From AP-15 sp963789025 (GTDB taxonomy: Bacteria; Pseudomonadota; Alphaproteobacteria; ATCC43930; CGMCC-115725), in contig CAWBIT010000002.1 in assembly GCA_963789025.1 (NCBI GenBank), positions 1 through 64,000 on the forward strand: DNA of 64,000 nt, written 5' to 3'. The notes beneath the pieces are model-generated. The model saw nothing but the letters and a program-made list of their open reading frames with translations, was not told where the DNA came from and made no database searches. This document shows positions 43,642 through 53,737 of the stretch, one piece after another; positions within the stretch are counted from its first letter, which is position 1, and every line of letters begins with the position of its first letter. Both the position numbers and the translations under genes were made by a program.

Positions 43642-44391
43642 ATGAAATTGACGATCTGTGTCTACCTGCTTCGCTCGATGCTGCTTCTCGGAGCGCTCGG
43701 CTGGTTGGGCGCCGCGCCGGCCGGCGCGGCCGGCGGATCCGGGACTTGGCAAGTCGTGCTCGCCGCGGGAGACGATGCCGAACCGGTATTCGACAATGCG
43801 ACCCATGAAATGAACCGGCGGCTCGCCGCGGCCGGCGTCCCGGCGGGCAACATCCACCGGCTGAGCGCCAGCGCCGCCGAACTCGCCACCGGCGCCGAAC
43901 CCGCCACCGCCGAAGTTCTGTTGCGGCGGATCGCCGACCTGCCGGCCCGGCCGGGGGACCAGTGCCTGATTTTTCTGACCTCGCACGGCGAGCGCGGCAG
44001 CGGTCTATGGCTCGCCCGTTCTAACCGGGCGCTTACTCCGGACGAGCTCGCCCGCGCATTGTCGCGGGGCTGCGCCGCGGTGCCTACCGTCGTAATCGTC
44101 TCGGCCTGCTACAGCGGCAGCTTTGCAACCGGAAAGATGGCGAGATCCAACCGCATTATCCTGGCCGCCGCCCGCGGAGACCGTCCATCTTTCGGCTGTC
44201 AGGCCCACCGCACCTACAACTTCTTTGACGAATGCCTGCTCGGGGTCTTGCCGCAAGCGGCGACGTGGCGTTCGGTGTCCGATGCAACCGATCGATGCGT
44301 GGGGCGCATGGAGCACGCCCTCGGGGCGCAGCCCTCCGAGCCCCAGGCCTATTTCGGCGGAACCGTTGCGGCTCTCAAGGTCGGGTTTTGA
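43642..44391 (+). CDS. Secreted peptidase C13 (legumain/caspase-like) protein
   Basis: The start at ATG 43642 gives 249 aa with a signal peptide (LLRSMLLLGALGWLGAAPAGA). The caspase-fold dyad is His115 in FLTSHGERGSG and Cys156 in VIVSACYSGSF, as in C13 enzymes. It is likely periplasmic. The C13 family includes asparaginyl endopeptidases and GPI transamidase; bacterial members are mostly unstudied. It is divergent from phhB. Confidence 0.82.
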   Translation: MKLTICVYLLRSMLLLGALGWLGAAPAGAAGGSGTWQVVLAAGDDAEPVFDNATHEMNRRLAAAGVPAGNIHRLSASAAELATGAEPATAEVLLRRIADLPARPGDQCLIFLTSHGERGSGLWLARSNRALTPDELARALSRGCAAVPTVVIVSACYSGSFATGKMARSNRIILAAARGDRPSFGCQAHRTYNFFDECLLGVLPQAATWRSVSDATDRCVGRMEHALGAQPSEPQAYFGGTVAALKVGF

Positions 44392-44420
44392 AGCCGACCC
44401 AACCTCAACGAACAATGACG

Positions 44421-46604
44421 TCAACGCACAATGACGATCGGCACCTTTCCTTGGCGGCGCGTGATGTCCACCGACACCTCGCTGCCGTAGCGGCGCAGCA
44501 GGATATCGGCAATACCGTGCCTCGCCTGCAGCCCGCGCAGGTGCAAATGGTCGAGAAAATCCGGCAGCACCGGCCGCTCGAACCGGATCTCATCGCCGGT
44601 CTGATCGAAGCTGAGACCGAGGCTCGCCTGCAACAACGCGAACACGGTGGCGCTTGCCCAAGCCTGCGGCGCGCAGGCGACCGGGTAGAGCGTCGGTGCG
44701 GTCAGTTGCCGCCACGCGAACCCGCAGAACAATTCCGGGAGCCGCCGTAAATCCATGTAACTCGCGGCCTGAAAGAGGCCCTTGAAGATCCGCAGGATCT
44801 CGGATTTCAGACCATAACGAGCGAGACCCAGGGCGATCACCGCGTTGTCGTGGGGCCAGACCGAGCCGTTGTGGTATGAAATCGGATTGTAGCGCGCGGC
44901 CGATCGCGCCACCGTACGCACGCCCCATCCGGAAAAGCAGCTGGCGCCAAGCAGCGTGTCGGCCACGCGTGCGGCGCGCTCGGGAGCGGCAATCCCCGTC
45001 AGCAACGCATGCCCGGCGTTCGATGAAATCACCCGGCATGGCTGCTTGGCGCCGTCCAGCGCGAGCGCGTAGGTCGCCAGGTCGTCGCACCAGAACGCGG
45101 CCTCGAACCGTTCGCGCAACGCGTCCGCCTGGTGCGAGAGGGTGGCGGCGGCTACCGAATGGTCGAGCGCCGAAGCCAGAGCCGCTGCGTGTCGCTTGGC
45201 GCCGTAAACGTAGGCCTGAACTTCGCACAGAGCGATTGGACCTTCAGCCAGGCGGCCATCCTCGTGGAAGATGGAGTCGTACAAATCCTTCCAGCCCTGA
45301 TTAACCAACCCTTCGGCGTTCTTGCGGTGATACTCCACAAATCCGTCACCGTCCGGGTCGCCATAGGTGTCGATCCAGTGGAGGGCAGCCTGAATATTCG
45401 GCCATAGCTCGCGAACCGTATCGAGATCTCCAGTGCGTCTGAAGTATTCGCCGACCAACAGTACGAACAGCGGTGTCGCATCGACGCTGCCGTAATAACG
45501 CGCGAACGGCACCTCGCGCAGCCGCGCCATCTCGCCGTCCCGCATCTCGTGCAGGATTTTGCCGGGCTCGGCGTCGCACTCGGGATCGAAATCGGTCGAT
45601 TGAGTCGCCGCGAGAAAGTGCAATACGCCTTTGGCGATCGACGGATCGATCCATAAGGCGAAGAGGGCGGTCAGGATCCCGTCGCGCCCAAACGGCGTGC
45701 TGAACCACGGGATGCCGGCGAACGGATAGGGGCCAAATTCGGTATCGGTCAGCAGCATGTAAAGGTCGGCGACCGAGCGGCGCGCAAACTCGTTGAACAG
45801 CGAATTGGAGCTGTCGACGCTGGCGGCCCGCCCGCTGGAAGCTCTGAGAGCACGCCGCGCCGTGCGAAGTGAGCTGTAGAATTGCCGACTGACGCCAATC
45901 TTCTGATCGCGATCGTCCCGGCATGCGATCCGAAGCACGGATCGCATGCCCTCGCCCGGCCCGAGCGAAAACTCGTAAAGCGCGGTGGCAGCATCGAGGC
46001 GGGTCGGGGCGGGCTCGAACTCGAGACTGGTGACTCTCTCCACTCCGTCAAGGCCGAGGTAGCGCAAGCCGACGGATGATCCAGACCTGCGTTCGATCGA
46101 GACCGGGCCTCGCCGGGCCCGCTGCTGCCCCCTCACCTCGAAGAGATCGGCAAAATCAGCGGCAAATCTGATCCCGAGCCTCACATCATGAGCTCGGGTG
46201 TCGAAGTTGTGGACAAGGAGCCGCTCGTAACACGCGTTCTGCCAGATGTATTTGAGCCGGTTCACATGGATCAATTCGGCGCGGAAGGCGACCCCGTCGC
46301 GAGAGATCAGTTCGGGGTTCGCTAAGTCCACGGTCAAGACCGCGTTGTCTTCCTGCACATTCGAGCTGAGCAGGAGGAGCCGCGCACCATTCAGTCGAAG
46401 CTCTAGTTGCGACAGGAAACGCGTGTCGTGGAGGTAAATGCCGTCGGAGTTGCCTTCGCCCGGGACGATATCGCCGCGGTGATCAAACAAGGCGAAGGTA
46501 TAACCAGATTTGAGTGTGCGCGGCCGGCGCTCCTGGAAGGAGACGTTTGACTCGATGTAAAAGGGCGACGCTTCCTCGTCGCCGGCCCGCTCGGCAGCCG
46601 GCAC
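44421..46604 (-). CDS. Glycogen-debranching-type amylo-alpha-1,6-glucosidase
   Basis: This 727-aa protein (GTG start) has an N-terminal beta domain (about 10-210, YTFALFDHRGDIVPGEGNSDGIYL, DTRFLSQLELRLNG) and a C-terminal (alpha/alpha)6 barrel. The barrel shows GIPWFSTPFGRDGILTALFALW, GQGW-like NQGWKDLYDSIFHEDG, and YHNGSVWPHDNAVIALGL. It hydrolyses alpha-1,6 links or related sugars in cytosolic polymers. It lies 26 bp downstream of a GT4 gene in one operon, a pairing that suggests stress-related glycan turnover. Confidence 0.87.
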   Translation of the reverse strand: MPAAERAGDEEASPFYIESNVSFQERRPRTLKSGYTFALFDHRGDIVPGEGNSDGIYLHDTRFLSQLELRLNGARLLLLSSNVQEDNAVLTVDLANPELISRDGVAFRAELIHVNRLKYIWQNACYERLLVHNFDTRAHDVRLGIRFAADFADLFEVRGQQRARRGPVSIERRSGSSVGLRYLGLDGVERVTSLEFEPAPTRLDAATALYEFSLGPGEGMRSVLRIACRDDRDQKIGVSRQFYSSLRTARRALRASSGRAASVDSSNSLFNEFARRSVADLYMLLTDTEFGPYPFAGIPWFSTPFGRDGILTALFALWIDPSIAKGVLHFLAATQSTDFDPECDAEPGKILHEMRDGEMARLREVPFARYYGSVDATPLFVLLVGEYFRRTGDLDTVRELWPNIQAALHWIDTYGDPDGDGFVEYHRKNAEGLVNQGWKDLYDSIFHEDGRLAEGPIALCEVQAYVYGAKRHAAALASALDHSVAAATLSHQADALRERFEAAFWCDDLATYALALDGAKQPCRVISSNAGHALLTGIAAPERAARVADTLLGASCFSGWGVRTVARSAARYNPISYHNGSVWPHDNAVIALGLARYGLKSEILRIFKGLFQAASYMDLRRLPELFCGFAWRQLTAPTLYPVACAPQAWASATVFALLQASLGLSFDQTGDEIRFERPVLPDFLDHLHLRGLQARHGIADILLRRYGSEVSVDITRRQGKVPIVIVR

Positions 46605-46630
46605 CGTCTCGTCGGTATTGCTCTCGGAAG

Positions 46631-47713
46631 TCAGGCCGCTTCCCGCTGACCGGCTGCCCGGGTGCTCAAGACAACTGCGTCGATCGAGCTGCGACGCAGC
46701 ACATCGTCGTAAAGCTCGACGTAGTCGCGCGCCATGCGCTCGACCGAGAACCGCTCTTCGAAGCGACGACGAACCCCGCTCCGATCAAGGGCTGCGGCCC
46801 GCGGAACTGCGGCAACCGCCCTATCGACACCGTCGACCACAAAGCCCGTGACCCCCTGGTCGATGACTTCCGGAACAGAGCCTCGCCTAAACGCGATGAT
46901 CGGGGTGCCATTGGCCATCGCCTCGATCATGACCAGCCCGAAGGGTTCCGGCCAGTCGATTGGGAAAAGCAACGCCATCGCCCGACCGAGAAATTCTCCT
47001 TTGTCGCGGTCGCCGATCTCACCGATGAACTCCACCCCCGGACCCTTGAGCAGTCGCTTGATCTTGTCATTGTAGTAATCGAGATCGGCTTTGTCGACCT
47101 TGGCCGCGATTTTCAGTGGCATTCCCACCAGGCCAGCAATTTTGATCGCCTTTTCCACGCCCTTCTCGGGACTGATCCGGCCGATAAAAGCGAGGTAGCC
47201 GCCGTCCCCGCGGCCCGGACGATAAAGATCCGCCGGCAGACCATGATGAACGGTACCCTGCCAGCTCGCCCACGGCACCGGCGCCCGCTGAGCGTCAGAG
47301 ATGGACACCAGTGGCATCATCGGAAATTCGCGAAAGAGGGGAGGCAGGTCTGGCAGATCGAGGCGGCCATGGGCCGTCGTCAAGGTCTTGCCCCAGAGCC
47401 GGGCAAATAATGGAAAATGCAGAAAATCCGCATGAAAATGGATGATGTCAAAAGCTTCGGCGCTCCGCGCGACGCGGTTCAGCAGCACCAGGTGATGCGG
47501 AAGCGGATCTTCGCACTGGGGATCGAGACGCAGGGCGCGATCGCAGGAGGCTCGCAGTGTCGCCTCGGTCTGCAAGTCGCCGCTGGCAAACAGAGTGACC
47601 TCATGACCCTGGCGTACCAGCTCTTCGGTCAGATACGAAACGACCCGCTCGGTGCCGCCGTAAAGCTGCGGCGGACAGCTCTCGTACAAAGGTGAAACTT
47701 GCGCGATCCTCAT
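46631..47713 (-). CDS. GT4-family glycosyltransferase
   Basis: The product has 360 aa: MRIAQVSPLYESCPPQLYGGTERVVSYL is the acceptor-domain loop. FIGRISPEKGVEKAIKIA and WPEPFGLVMIEAMANGTPIIA (E-x7-E) form the donor site. It is the first gene of a two-gene unit with the debranching enzyme. It resembles glycosyltransferases acting on small acceptors or polysaccharide. Confidence 0.87.
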   Translation of the reverse strand: MRIAQVSPLYESCPPQLYGGTERVVSYLTEELVRQGHEVTLFASGDLQTEATLRASCDRALRLDPQCEDPLPHHLVLLNRVARSAEAFDIIHFHADFLHFPLFARLWGKTLTTAHGRLDLPDLPPLFREFPMMPLVSISDAQRAPVPWASWQGTVHHGLPADLYRPGRGDGGYLAFIGRISPEKGVEKAIKIAGLVGMPLKIAAKVDKADLDYYNDKIKRLLKGPGVEFIGEIGDRDKGEFLGRAMALLFPIDWPEPFGLVMIEAMANGTPIIAFRRGSVPEVIDQGVTGFVVDGVDRAVAAVPRAAALDRSGVRRRFEERFSVERMARDYVELYDDVLRRSSIDAVVLSTRAAGQREAA

Positions 47714-48273
47714 TTCCTAGACCCGTGATTGAGCTCGCTAATATAGCGTGTGCAAGATCAAGAACTGTTTTGGGATTGAGAAGTTCCAGATCTCAAAGAA
47801 GATCGGTAGCGGTCGGGACAGTCCGTAAGTTGTGCTGCTGTCGTTTGTTTGAATCCCAAACGCACAGGTGTTGCGGCCACGCGCGGCACCTGCCGATATG
47901 GCGAGTGAATGATGTACCCGCTCCGGGACGCCATTCAAGACTTGTCCGACCACCTACATTGCTGTTTCTGCTGACGGATTTTGCGTATCGCGAGGAACTT
48001 GAAGATCGCCGCGGCATCACTAGATCGAAGGCATGCCGGATGCCGATTGACGGGTCTCGACAGGGAATGATGGCCGGACCAGAGACGGTCGGCCGCGGTC
48101 ATGTCGCTTCGCTGTGAGGATGTGATCCGAGTTGTAATTCCACCTCCTCCCGCGCGGGTCGCCACGTTCGCGGTACCACCCATCACCGCGTCAGCCGCTG
48201 AAGATTTTTTCCCTGTGTGCCGCGCCACGCCATCCGCATGCGTTACCAGGGTGAACATGCAGAGAGGTGAACT
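47714..48273. other. 560-bp intergenic region before the small heat-shock genes
   Basis: No convincing gene. An open frame at 47692-48117 lacks a ribosome site and protein-like composition. It should hold the divergent promoters of the GT4 operon and of hsp20. I see no CIRCE element, clear sigma-32 promoter or ROSE thermometer. Confidence 0.5.
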
Positions 48274-48711
48274 ATGGCGCTTTCGGAGTTTCCGCGAATG
48301 GGTTTCGACCCATTTGCCGAGCTGCGGCGAATGCAGAGCGAAATGAACCGGGTCTTTTCCGGGTACAGCGCAACGGCCGCACGCGACTTTCCGCCGATCA
48401 ACATTTGGCTCGGCGAAAACAGCGTCGTTCTGACAGCCGAATTGCCGGGTGTTACCCGCGATGACGTAAATCTCAGCCTCGAAGAGGATGTCCTCACGCT
48501 CGCGGGCAAGCGCGAACCGAAGTCACAAGAGCAAAACGTCAGTTGGCAGCGCCGCGAGCGGGCTTACGGCAGTTTCTCGCGCGCGGTCCAGCTGCCGTTC
48601 CGTGTCGATCCCGACAAGGTCCAGGCGCGCTTCAACAACGGCATCCTGGAAATCGAATTGCAGCGGCTAGAGGCGGATCGGCCGAAGAAGATCGAAATCC
48701 GCGCTGCTTGA
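48274..48711 (+). CDS. Small heat-shock protein (Hsp20 family), first copy
   Basis: The 145-aa product begins MALSEFPRMGFDPFAELRRMQSEMNRVF. It has a full alpha-crystallin domain (INIWLGENSVVLTAELPGV to FNNGILEIELQR), including the FRVDPDKVQARFNNGIL motif, and ends KKIEIRAA. It is an ATP-independent chaperone that holds unfolding proteins. AGAGGTG lies 5 nt before the ATG. It forms a unit with the second Hsp20 gene 22 bp downstream. Confidence 0.93.
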   Translation: MALSEFPRMGFDPFAELRRMQSEMNRVFSGYSATAARDFPPINIWLGENSVVLTAELPGVTRDDVNLSLEEDVLTLAGKREPKSQEQNVSWQRRERAYGSFSRAVQLPFRVDPDKVQARFNNGILEIELQRLEADRPKKIEIRAA

Positions 48712-48733
48712 CCCGAACCGAAGGAGTGCAATC

Positions 48734-49150
48734 ATGGCCCAGGAAGTCAGAACCGTCGAGCAACAGACGCCGGCCACCCGGGAATCCACCAGGGAAGCCG
48801 GTCAGCGCACACCACCACGGCCGGTATTTCTGCCGCCGGCCGACATTTATGAAACCAAGGACAGCATCGTCGTGCTCGCGGAAATGCCCGGAGTTTCCCC
48901 GGATGGGGTCGATATCAGCCTCGAACGGCGCGTATTGACGATCCGCGGACGCAGCGCCGCCAACGAGCATGGCGGCTACCAGCGGGTGTATAACGAGTAT
49001 GCCGACGGGGACTACGAGCGCGTTTTCACGTTGTCGGAAAACATCGACCGAGACCGCATCGAGGCCACGCTCAAGGACGGTGTCTTGCAGCTCGTCCTGC
49101 CAAAGGCAGAAGCCGCCAAAGCAAGAAAGATCGAACTCAAAGCTTCTTGA
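48734..49150 (+). CDS. Small heat-shock protein (Hsp20 family), second copy
   Basis: The 138-aa product has a Gln/Thr/Arg-rich N-terminal arm, then an alpha-crystallin domain (DIYETKDSIVVLAEMPGVSPDGVDISLE to IEATLKDGVLQLVLPK). It differs from the first copy mainly in the N-terminal arm, as in class A/B pairs that form mixed oligomers. AAGGAGTGCAATC precedes the ATG. Its TGA overlaps the next gene's ATG. Confidence 0.93.
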   Translation: MAQEVRTVEQQTPATRESTREAGQRTPPRPVFLPPADIYETKDSIVVLAEMPGVSPDGVDISLERRVLTIRGRSAANEHGGYQRVYNEYADGDYERVFTLSENIDRDRIEATLKDGVLQLVLPKAEAAKARKIELKAS

Positions 49151-49812
49151 TGAGCGCCAACGCATTGGCTCGAGCTAAAGGGTGGAAACCGGCAGCAATA
49201 CGTTTCCACCCTATCCTGCTGCTCGTATTCGTGCTCGCCGCTCGAGGGCCTGCTGCGTCGGCGGCGGATGCCGTTCCGGAGTTACTGAGGCAGATTCATT
49301 GGGGAGAGACTTCGCAAAGCCTGCTCCAGCAATTCGACGGCGCCGCAACGCCGCTCCCCAGAAGTCTCGATTTCGGCGACAGTTATGTCGATGTCGTGCT
49401 GCACGGTGAAACCGTAGGTGGCGTCCCGGTCGTCACCTTCTTTCAGATGGACAAAAGAACGCGAGGCCTCAAACGCATCCAGCTGGAGCGGCCGCGCCAC
49501 GGGGTCAACCCTCCCGCGTTGCGTGCAATCTCGGCGGCGCTGCAGGCCGCTTACGGCCGGCCCGACAAAATCTGCCTCCTGCCGGTGACGCGGATCGGCG
49601 GTTACCAGGCGGCAGCGCAAGAATTATGGGTTCGTGGCGCGGATGCGATCAGTGCGATCTACCGCGACACCACCCTGCAAGCCTTCGAGGGCTGCCTCTT
49701 TGGCGTTGCGTCGGGATACTGCGGACTGACCGGACAGTTGCTAGTGCGGATCAGTCCGGCCGACGGTATCGCCGAGCCGGACCCCTGTTCTCTAACAAAC
49801 CGTCGCGGCTGA
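49150..49812 (+). CDS. Exported protein coupled to the Hsp20 genes
   Basis: The start at ATG 49150 overlaps the hsp20 stop (TGATG), giving 220 aa. The N-terminus is a signal peptide (FHPILLLVFVLAARGPAASA). The mature protein has a beta-rich core (YVDVVLHGETVGGVPVVTFFQMD) and three cysteines (ICLL, GCLFG, YCGL). No family recognised. Coupling to small heat-shock proteins hints at a role in envelope stress. Confidence 0.75.
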   Translation: MSANALARAKGWKPAAIRFHPILLLVFVLAARGPAASAADAVPELLRQIHWGETSQSLLQQFDGAATPLPRSLDFGDSYVDVVLHGETVGGVPVVTFFQMDKRTRGLKRIQLERPRHGVNPPALRAISAALQAAYGRPDKICLLPVTRIGGYQAAAQELWVRGADAISAIYRDTTLQAFEGCLFGVASGYCGLTGQLLVRISPADGIAEPDPCSLTNRRG

Positions 49813-50905
49813 GCCGTTGATTCTATTAGTTACAGTAGATACCCACTTGTTAGCGAGACCCGGTGAAAAGACAAAACAAGAACGGCAAGAAAAGCGGACG
49901 TATACAGCAGAGAGAGAAGCACAGACGACGGCGAGGAGCAGATAACGAGCGGCTCCCAAAGTTGCTCGACGCAGCCAAGATCGGTCAAGCGGCACGTATA
50001 CGCGAGAATGACCGCACAACTGTGAGACACCTGTCGCAATGTATCTAGTCTGCCGATTGGATTATACAGTAAATAAGGAAATCTAGATTAAAACCATGGC
50101 GGATACCAGCCAAAGCGAATAGAGCCGAGCGGGCGGCAGAGGAGAAAGCAGAGACTATATACACTAAGTGTGAGAATAGGGATGCGAAAAATTTATATAT
50201 TGATCGTGCGCCAAAGGGGCCCTCAAATCGTTATAGTCCAGCGACATTTCCCTTAACTCCGCACACTTCTATATCGAACGCCGAAACACTTCTCTAAAAC
50301 CAAGTGCGCCCTTCATTCTTTATAGAGCACAACGAGAGCGATAGCTTCTTCGCCGCGACACAGTAATCGAGGCTGCCTGTCATCGCCCGCTCTGTCACAA
50401 CTTCTGCATTATGATAGCCCAGCTCTCCGCCGACTCGAAAGCGCTCTTCAGAGTTGTGTTACCGCGGTGACCATATGTCGTCCAGATGTAGAAAGCGATC
50501 ACGTCAGAGATACAGAAGCTGGCAGCCCGCATATAATTGAAAGGTAACCCAGCCGATTGCCGTAGCGATGAATATGAACCGGAAAGGGTGCGCCCGTCGC
50601 AAATTGTTCGGCAATTGCTACCGTCTCCTCGTTGATGCATCTTTGTTATAACGCCTCGAATGGCAAATGGTGCTAAGCTACCAGGCTGTATAGCTGCTCG
50701 CTAATGAACTTTTGGCCGTTGTATGTGGCCATAGCAACAGATACCGAGATCTTCGATCACTTCTATCAATAAATTTGTACTGATGCTATATAAAAAAATT
50801 AACACTTATTAATATTTTCATCTTCTCATTTGGCCGCCTAAGTTGCACATTGTGTAAGCTCCCTAAAAAACGATCGGCGCAGAGGAAGAGTTTTTTAAAC
50901 ACCCT
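49813..50905. other. AT-richer gene desert
   Basis: About 1.1 kb with clearly lower GC than its surroundings and no frame that looks like a protein. Short frames at 49863-50048 (+) and 50395-50640 (-) have no ribosome site or recognisable motif. It probably belongs to the same decayed segment as the flippase remnant that follows. Confidence 0.6.
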
Positions 50906-52309
50906 GTGAGCATCAGCGCAACACCCTCATCAATTTGGCGCGCCAACGGCGCCATCTCTCATTTCGTTAATGATCGTGCCGCTCTACCTCTGTTTGATAG
51001 GAGAGGCTCTTTTGTCGTCCTAGTTCTGGTCTGGCTGTTCGTGGGGTACTTCGAGTTCTTCGATTTCGGTATCGGCAAGGCCACAGCCATCACTTGGCAA
51101 GGCTCCGACATGCGCCGCCATCGATGCGAGAGCCGCATTCTGGACCGGAGCGCTGATCAACGGGATGTTGAGATCGTTGGATGGCCTCGTTTTGCTGGTG
51201 GGCGGCCATTACTGCGCAACCATCTATTTCGGCGACTAGCTGTCGCCGAACTAAACTAGGAAATTCGCATGGCTTTGCCCTGGATGGCGTTGCTGTGCCG
51301 GTCGGGACGGTTTCCGCCGTAGGTATCGCCGCGCTTGAGGCAAGAGAGCGGTTCCTGACCCTCAACACACTGCAGGTGCTGGTCACCGCGCTGCTCCAGC
51401 TCTCGCCTTTGCTAGTAGCGTGGTGGCGGGGCCCGGAGCTCGATGATTTGATCGAGGCCACTGTGATCAGTCGCATCATCGTCAACATACCAGTTCTCCA
51501 GCCTGCCGGCGCTATGTCCCACTACGAGAACGACCCCGCTCCCGTAAATCCTTGGCGGCACCGCTGTTTCGATATGGTGGCTGAGTGACCGTTACCGCGA
51601 TTATCGGCCCGATCCTGGTTACGGAGTACGGCTCCTGATCGGCTCGCAGATCGGGCTGAGCGCCGTCGCCCATATACCGTGCCGTACAATTTGGTGACAA
51701 AGCTCTAAATCTTACCCGCCAGCCTGGTACGCACGCTGTTTCTGCGCTTTTCGCAGCTCGAATGGGAAGAGAGTGTGCCGATCCCGACAGGCCGTTTTCA
51801 CCTTGGCCGCCATCACTCTGCCTTGACCGTCGCCGCTTTAATCGCGATGAAACCTTTCCTCAGCGTATGGATCGTTGCTGAGTTCGCCGGGTCCCGGACT
51901 GATGAGCGAAATTCTATCAATAGGGGTGTGGATCAACAGTCTCGCCTGGGTCCCCGTGGTCATGCTTAAGGGACAGGGGCGGCCGGAAATCGTCGCTAAG
52001 TTGCATGTCCTGGAACTCATACCCTATGTCGCGACCCTATGGATTGGAGTGCCCTGGGCCGGCTCACCGGGAGCGGCTAGGCCTTGGGCGCTGCGGGTGG
52101 CCGTTGACGCCGCGCTAATGTTCTGGGCGAGTGGCCTCTGGGCCCGACTATCCTCGGTGTTATGGACGGGAATGGCGCTGATTGTCCTGGTGCAGCTGGC
52201 GGTGCATTTCACCGCGGAAATGCCAATGATATGTCAAATAGTGGCGATTGCCGCGTTGATCGCCGCGATCTTCTACTGCCTGCGCGCTGTACCGAACGAT
52301 CTACTATGA
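50906..52309 (+). pseudogene. Decayed polysaccharide flippase (Wzx/MATE-like)
   Basis: Fragments in different frames line up with one O-antigen-type flippase. They are LVLVWLFVGYFEFFDFGIGKATA (about 51020-51090), WTGALINGMLRSLDGLVLLVGG (about 51140-51210) and VGIAALEARERFLTLNTLQVL (about 51320-51380). Then come IIGPILVT and LIGSQIGLSAVA (51600-51670), and LSIGVWINSLAWVPVVMLKGQ with KLHVLELIPYVATLWIG (51910-52060). Several stops and frame changes separate them, so no functional protein can be made. This recognition is by memory of the family pattern, not a search. Confidence 0.7.
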
Positions 52310-53227
52310 ACCAGGCCCGGGCAGTGCCATTCGTATCGTCGCGCTTGGCGGCAATGCTGAAATGAGGAGAAACAGTGACGGTCACACTCCGCCCGCCGGC
52401 CGCGCTCCTGCAGGACTGAACGAAAAGCTGTCGGCGACGTGGCCGGCGGAGGAACTTGAAGCGGTTGATCCTGCCCGCTTTGCGGCTGTGCGGATCGCAA
52501 AGCGCTGCACCAGGACCTGACGGAACGTGTGTTTTTTTGTGCGCCGGGCAGGAGGTCCCTTTACCAATGTGGCGGCTGCGAGGGCGCTTATCATGAACCA
52601 CGGCAGACCTAGGAAAGCAACGCACGCGCCTATAGTTCGTATCACACTAAAGAGCCCGAAGGTGAAGACGACGCCACACCAAGCGCCTCCGAACGTCTCA
52701 AGCAAGCGGCGTATACTGGCTACCTCACTGCGCAACAACTCTAACCTAAGGCCAGCCAACTCTCGGAGCCGATGGGCCGCGGAGGCGAGCCGCCGATAAG
52801 GCTCAAAAGGGATCTAAAGGCTCGCCATCTGTGGCTCGAGCGCAGCGCGGCACTTATAGGACAACGGCTGTGGGAACGCCCTCTACAGGGCGGCGCGCGC
52901 CTGGGCTCGGCCGAAGGAGATCCCGATCCGAATGCGGAAGCGGTAGGAGGGGCGACGGGCTTACCGATCACAATGGGAAGCCTGCCTCACTTCAGTTACG
53001 CCGATGACAGCTTGCCGCGGTAACCATGAGCCATTCGATCGAACACTGAAAGAACGAGAAGCTGGCTAGCGGGAAGTGCGCCGCACTCTGCCGGGAGGCA
53101 CCGTCGTCGACACCCCACTGAACGGTCCAGGTTTTCGGTTAACTGGCGCGCTGAGCCGCCCGGCACCCGCCGCGTGCGCGGCTCCCACTCACCTCGACCT
53201 GCCGAGCGGGGTCTCACAAAAATCAAA
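52310..53227. other. 918-bp stretch without a convincing gene
   Basis: The only frame of note is 52382-52759 (-), 125 aa, with two hydrophobic helices (TFGGAWCGVVFTFGLFSVIR, AFLGLPWFMISALAAATLV) and a Lys/Arg-rich tail. It lacks a clear ribosome site. It may be the remnant of a membrane protein gene in the same decayed region as the flippase. Confidence 0.5.
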
Positions 53228-53650
53228 CTACGACGCCCGGACCAGCTGGCCGCGAATTTCTCCGGGCTTATTGGCCTCGGTGTGGATGTTGACGTACCAC
53301 TTACCGGCCTCCAGCTGCGCGATCTGCGCATCGGTCAATGTCGCCGAACCCTTGATCGGGCTGGCGAGATTCCCGGTAAATGGCACGACGATCGGCGCGT
53401 TCGCACCGGGATCGGCGGGTCCGTGGATATGCGCGGCCGTTGCGGGACCGCTGAGGCCGGAATAATTAACATCCCACGTCAGCGTTTTGGCGGCAGTGTC
53501 GAGAGTCGCCGTCGCCGTGCCTTTGCCCGAACTGGTCACCCCCGGTCCAGGAGCGAGCACCGCGTTGAACTTCATTTGATCAGCCTGCGCGATCCCCACG
53601 GTCAGGAAAAGCGCGAGGAAACCAGAACTGAGTAATAGCGCACGCTGCAT
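53228..53650 (-). CDS. Secreted CHRD-domain protein
   Basis: The 140-aa product has a signal peptide (MQRALLLSSGFLALFLTVGIAQA). One CHRD domain follows (LDTAAKTLTWDVNYSGLSGPATAAHIHGPADP, WYVNIHTEANKPGEIRGQL), with the conserved AHIHG and NIHT motifs. GGGAGG lies upstream of the ATG. It is exported to the periplasm or surface. The CHRD domain occurs in chordin and many bacterial proteins of unknown role. Confidence 0.9.
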   Translation of the reverse strand: MQRALLLSSGFLALFLTVGIAQADQMKFNAVLAPGPGVTSSGKGTATATLDTAAKTLTWDVNYSGLSGPATAAHIHGPADPGANAPIVVPFTGNLASPIKGSATLTDAQIAQLEAGKWYVNIHTEANKPGEIRGQLVRAS

Positions 53651-53737
53651 ATTTTTATCCTCCCATCAGGTCGACTTGCTCGAAGAGTATTATAGGAGCG
53701 GTGGATCGTGAAGTGGAAATCTGCCGGCCCCGGGTAT

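Noticed and set aside
47692..48117. Open frame of 141 codons before hsp20
   Set aside because: No ribosome site, low-complexity Arg/Ser-rich translation and overlap with the GT4 start; looks like chance.
48120..48273. ROSE RNA thermometer, CIRCE or sigma-32 promoter upstream of hsp20
   Set aside because: I could not find the terminal anti-Shine-Dalgarno helix, the TTAGCACTC/GAGTGCTAA repeat or a clear CTTGAAA/CCCCAT pair.
50395..50640. 81-codon minus-strand frame in the AT-rich desert
   Set aside because: No ribosome site, no recognisable motif and unusual composition.
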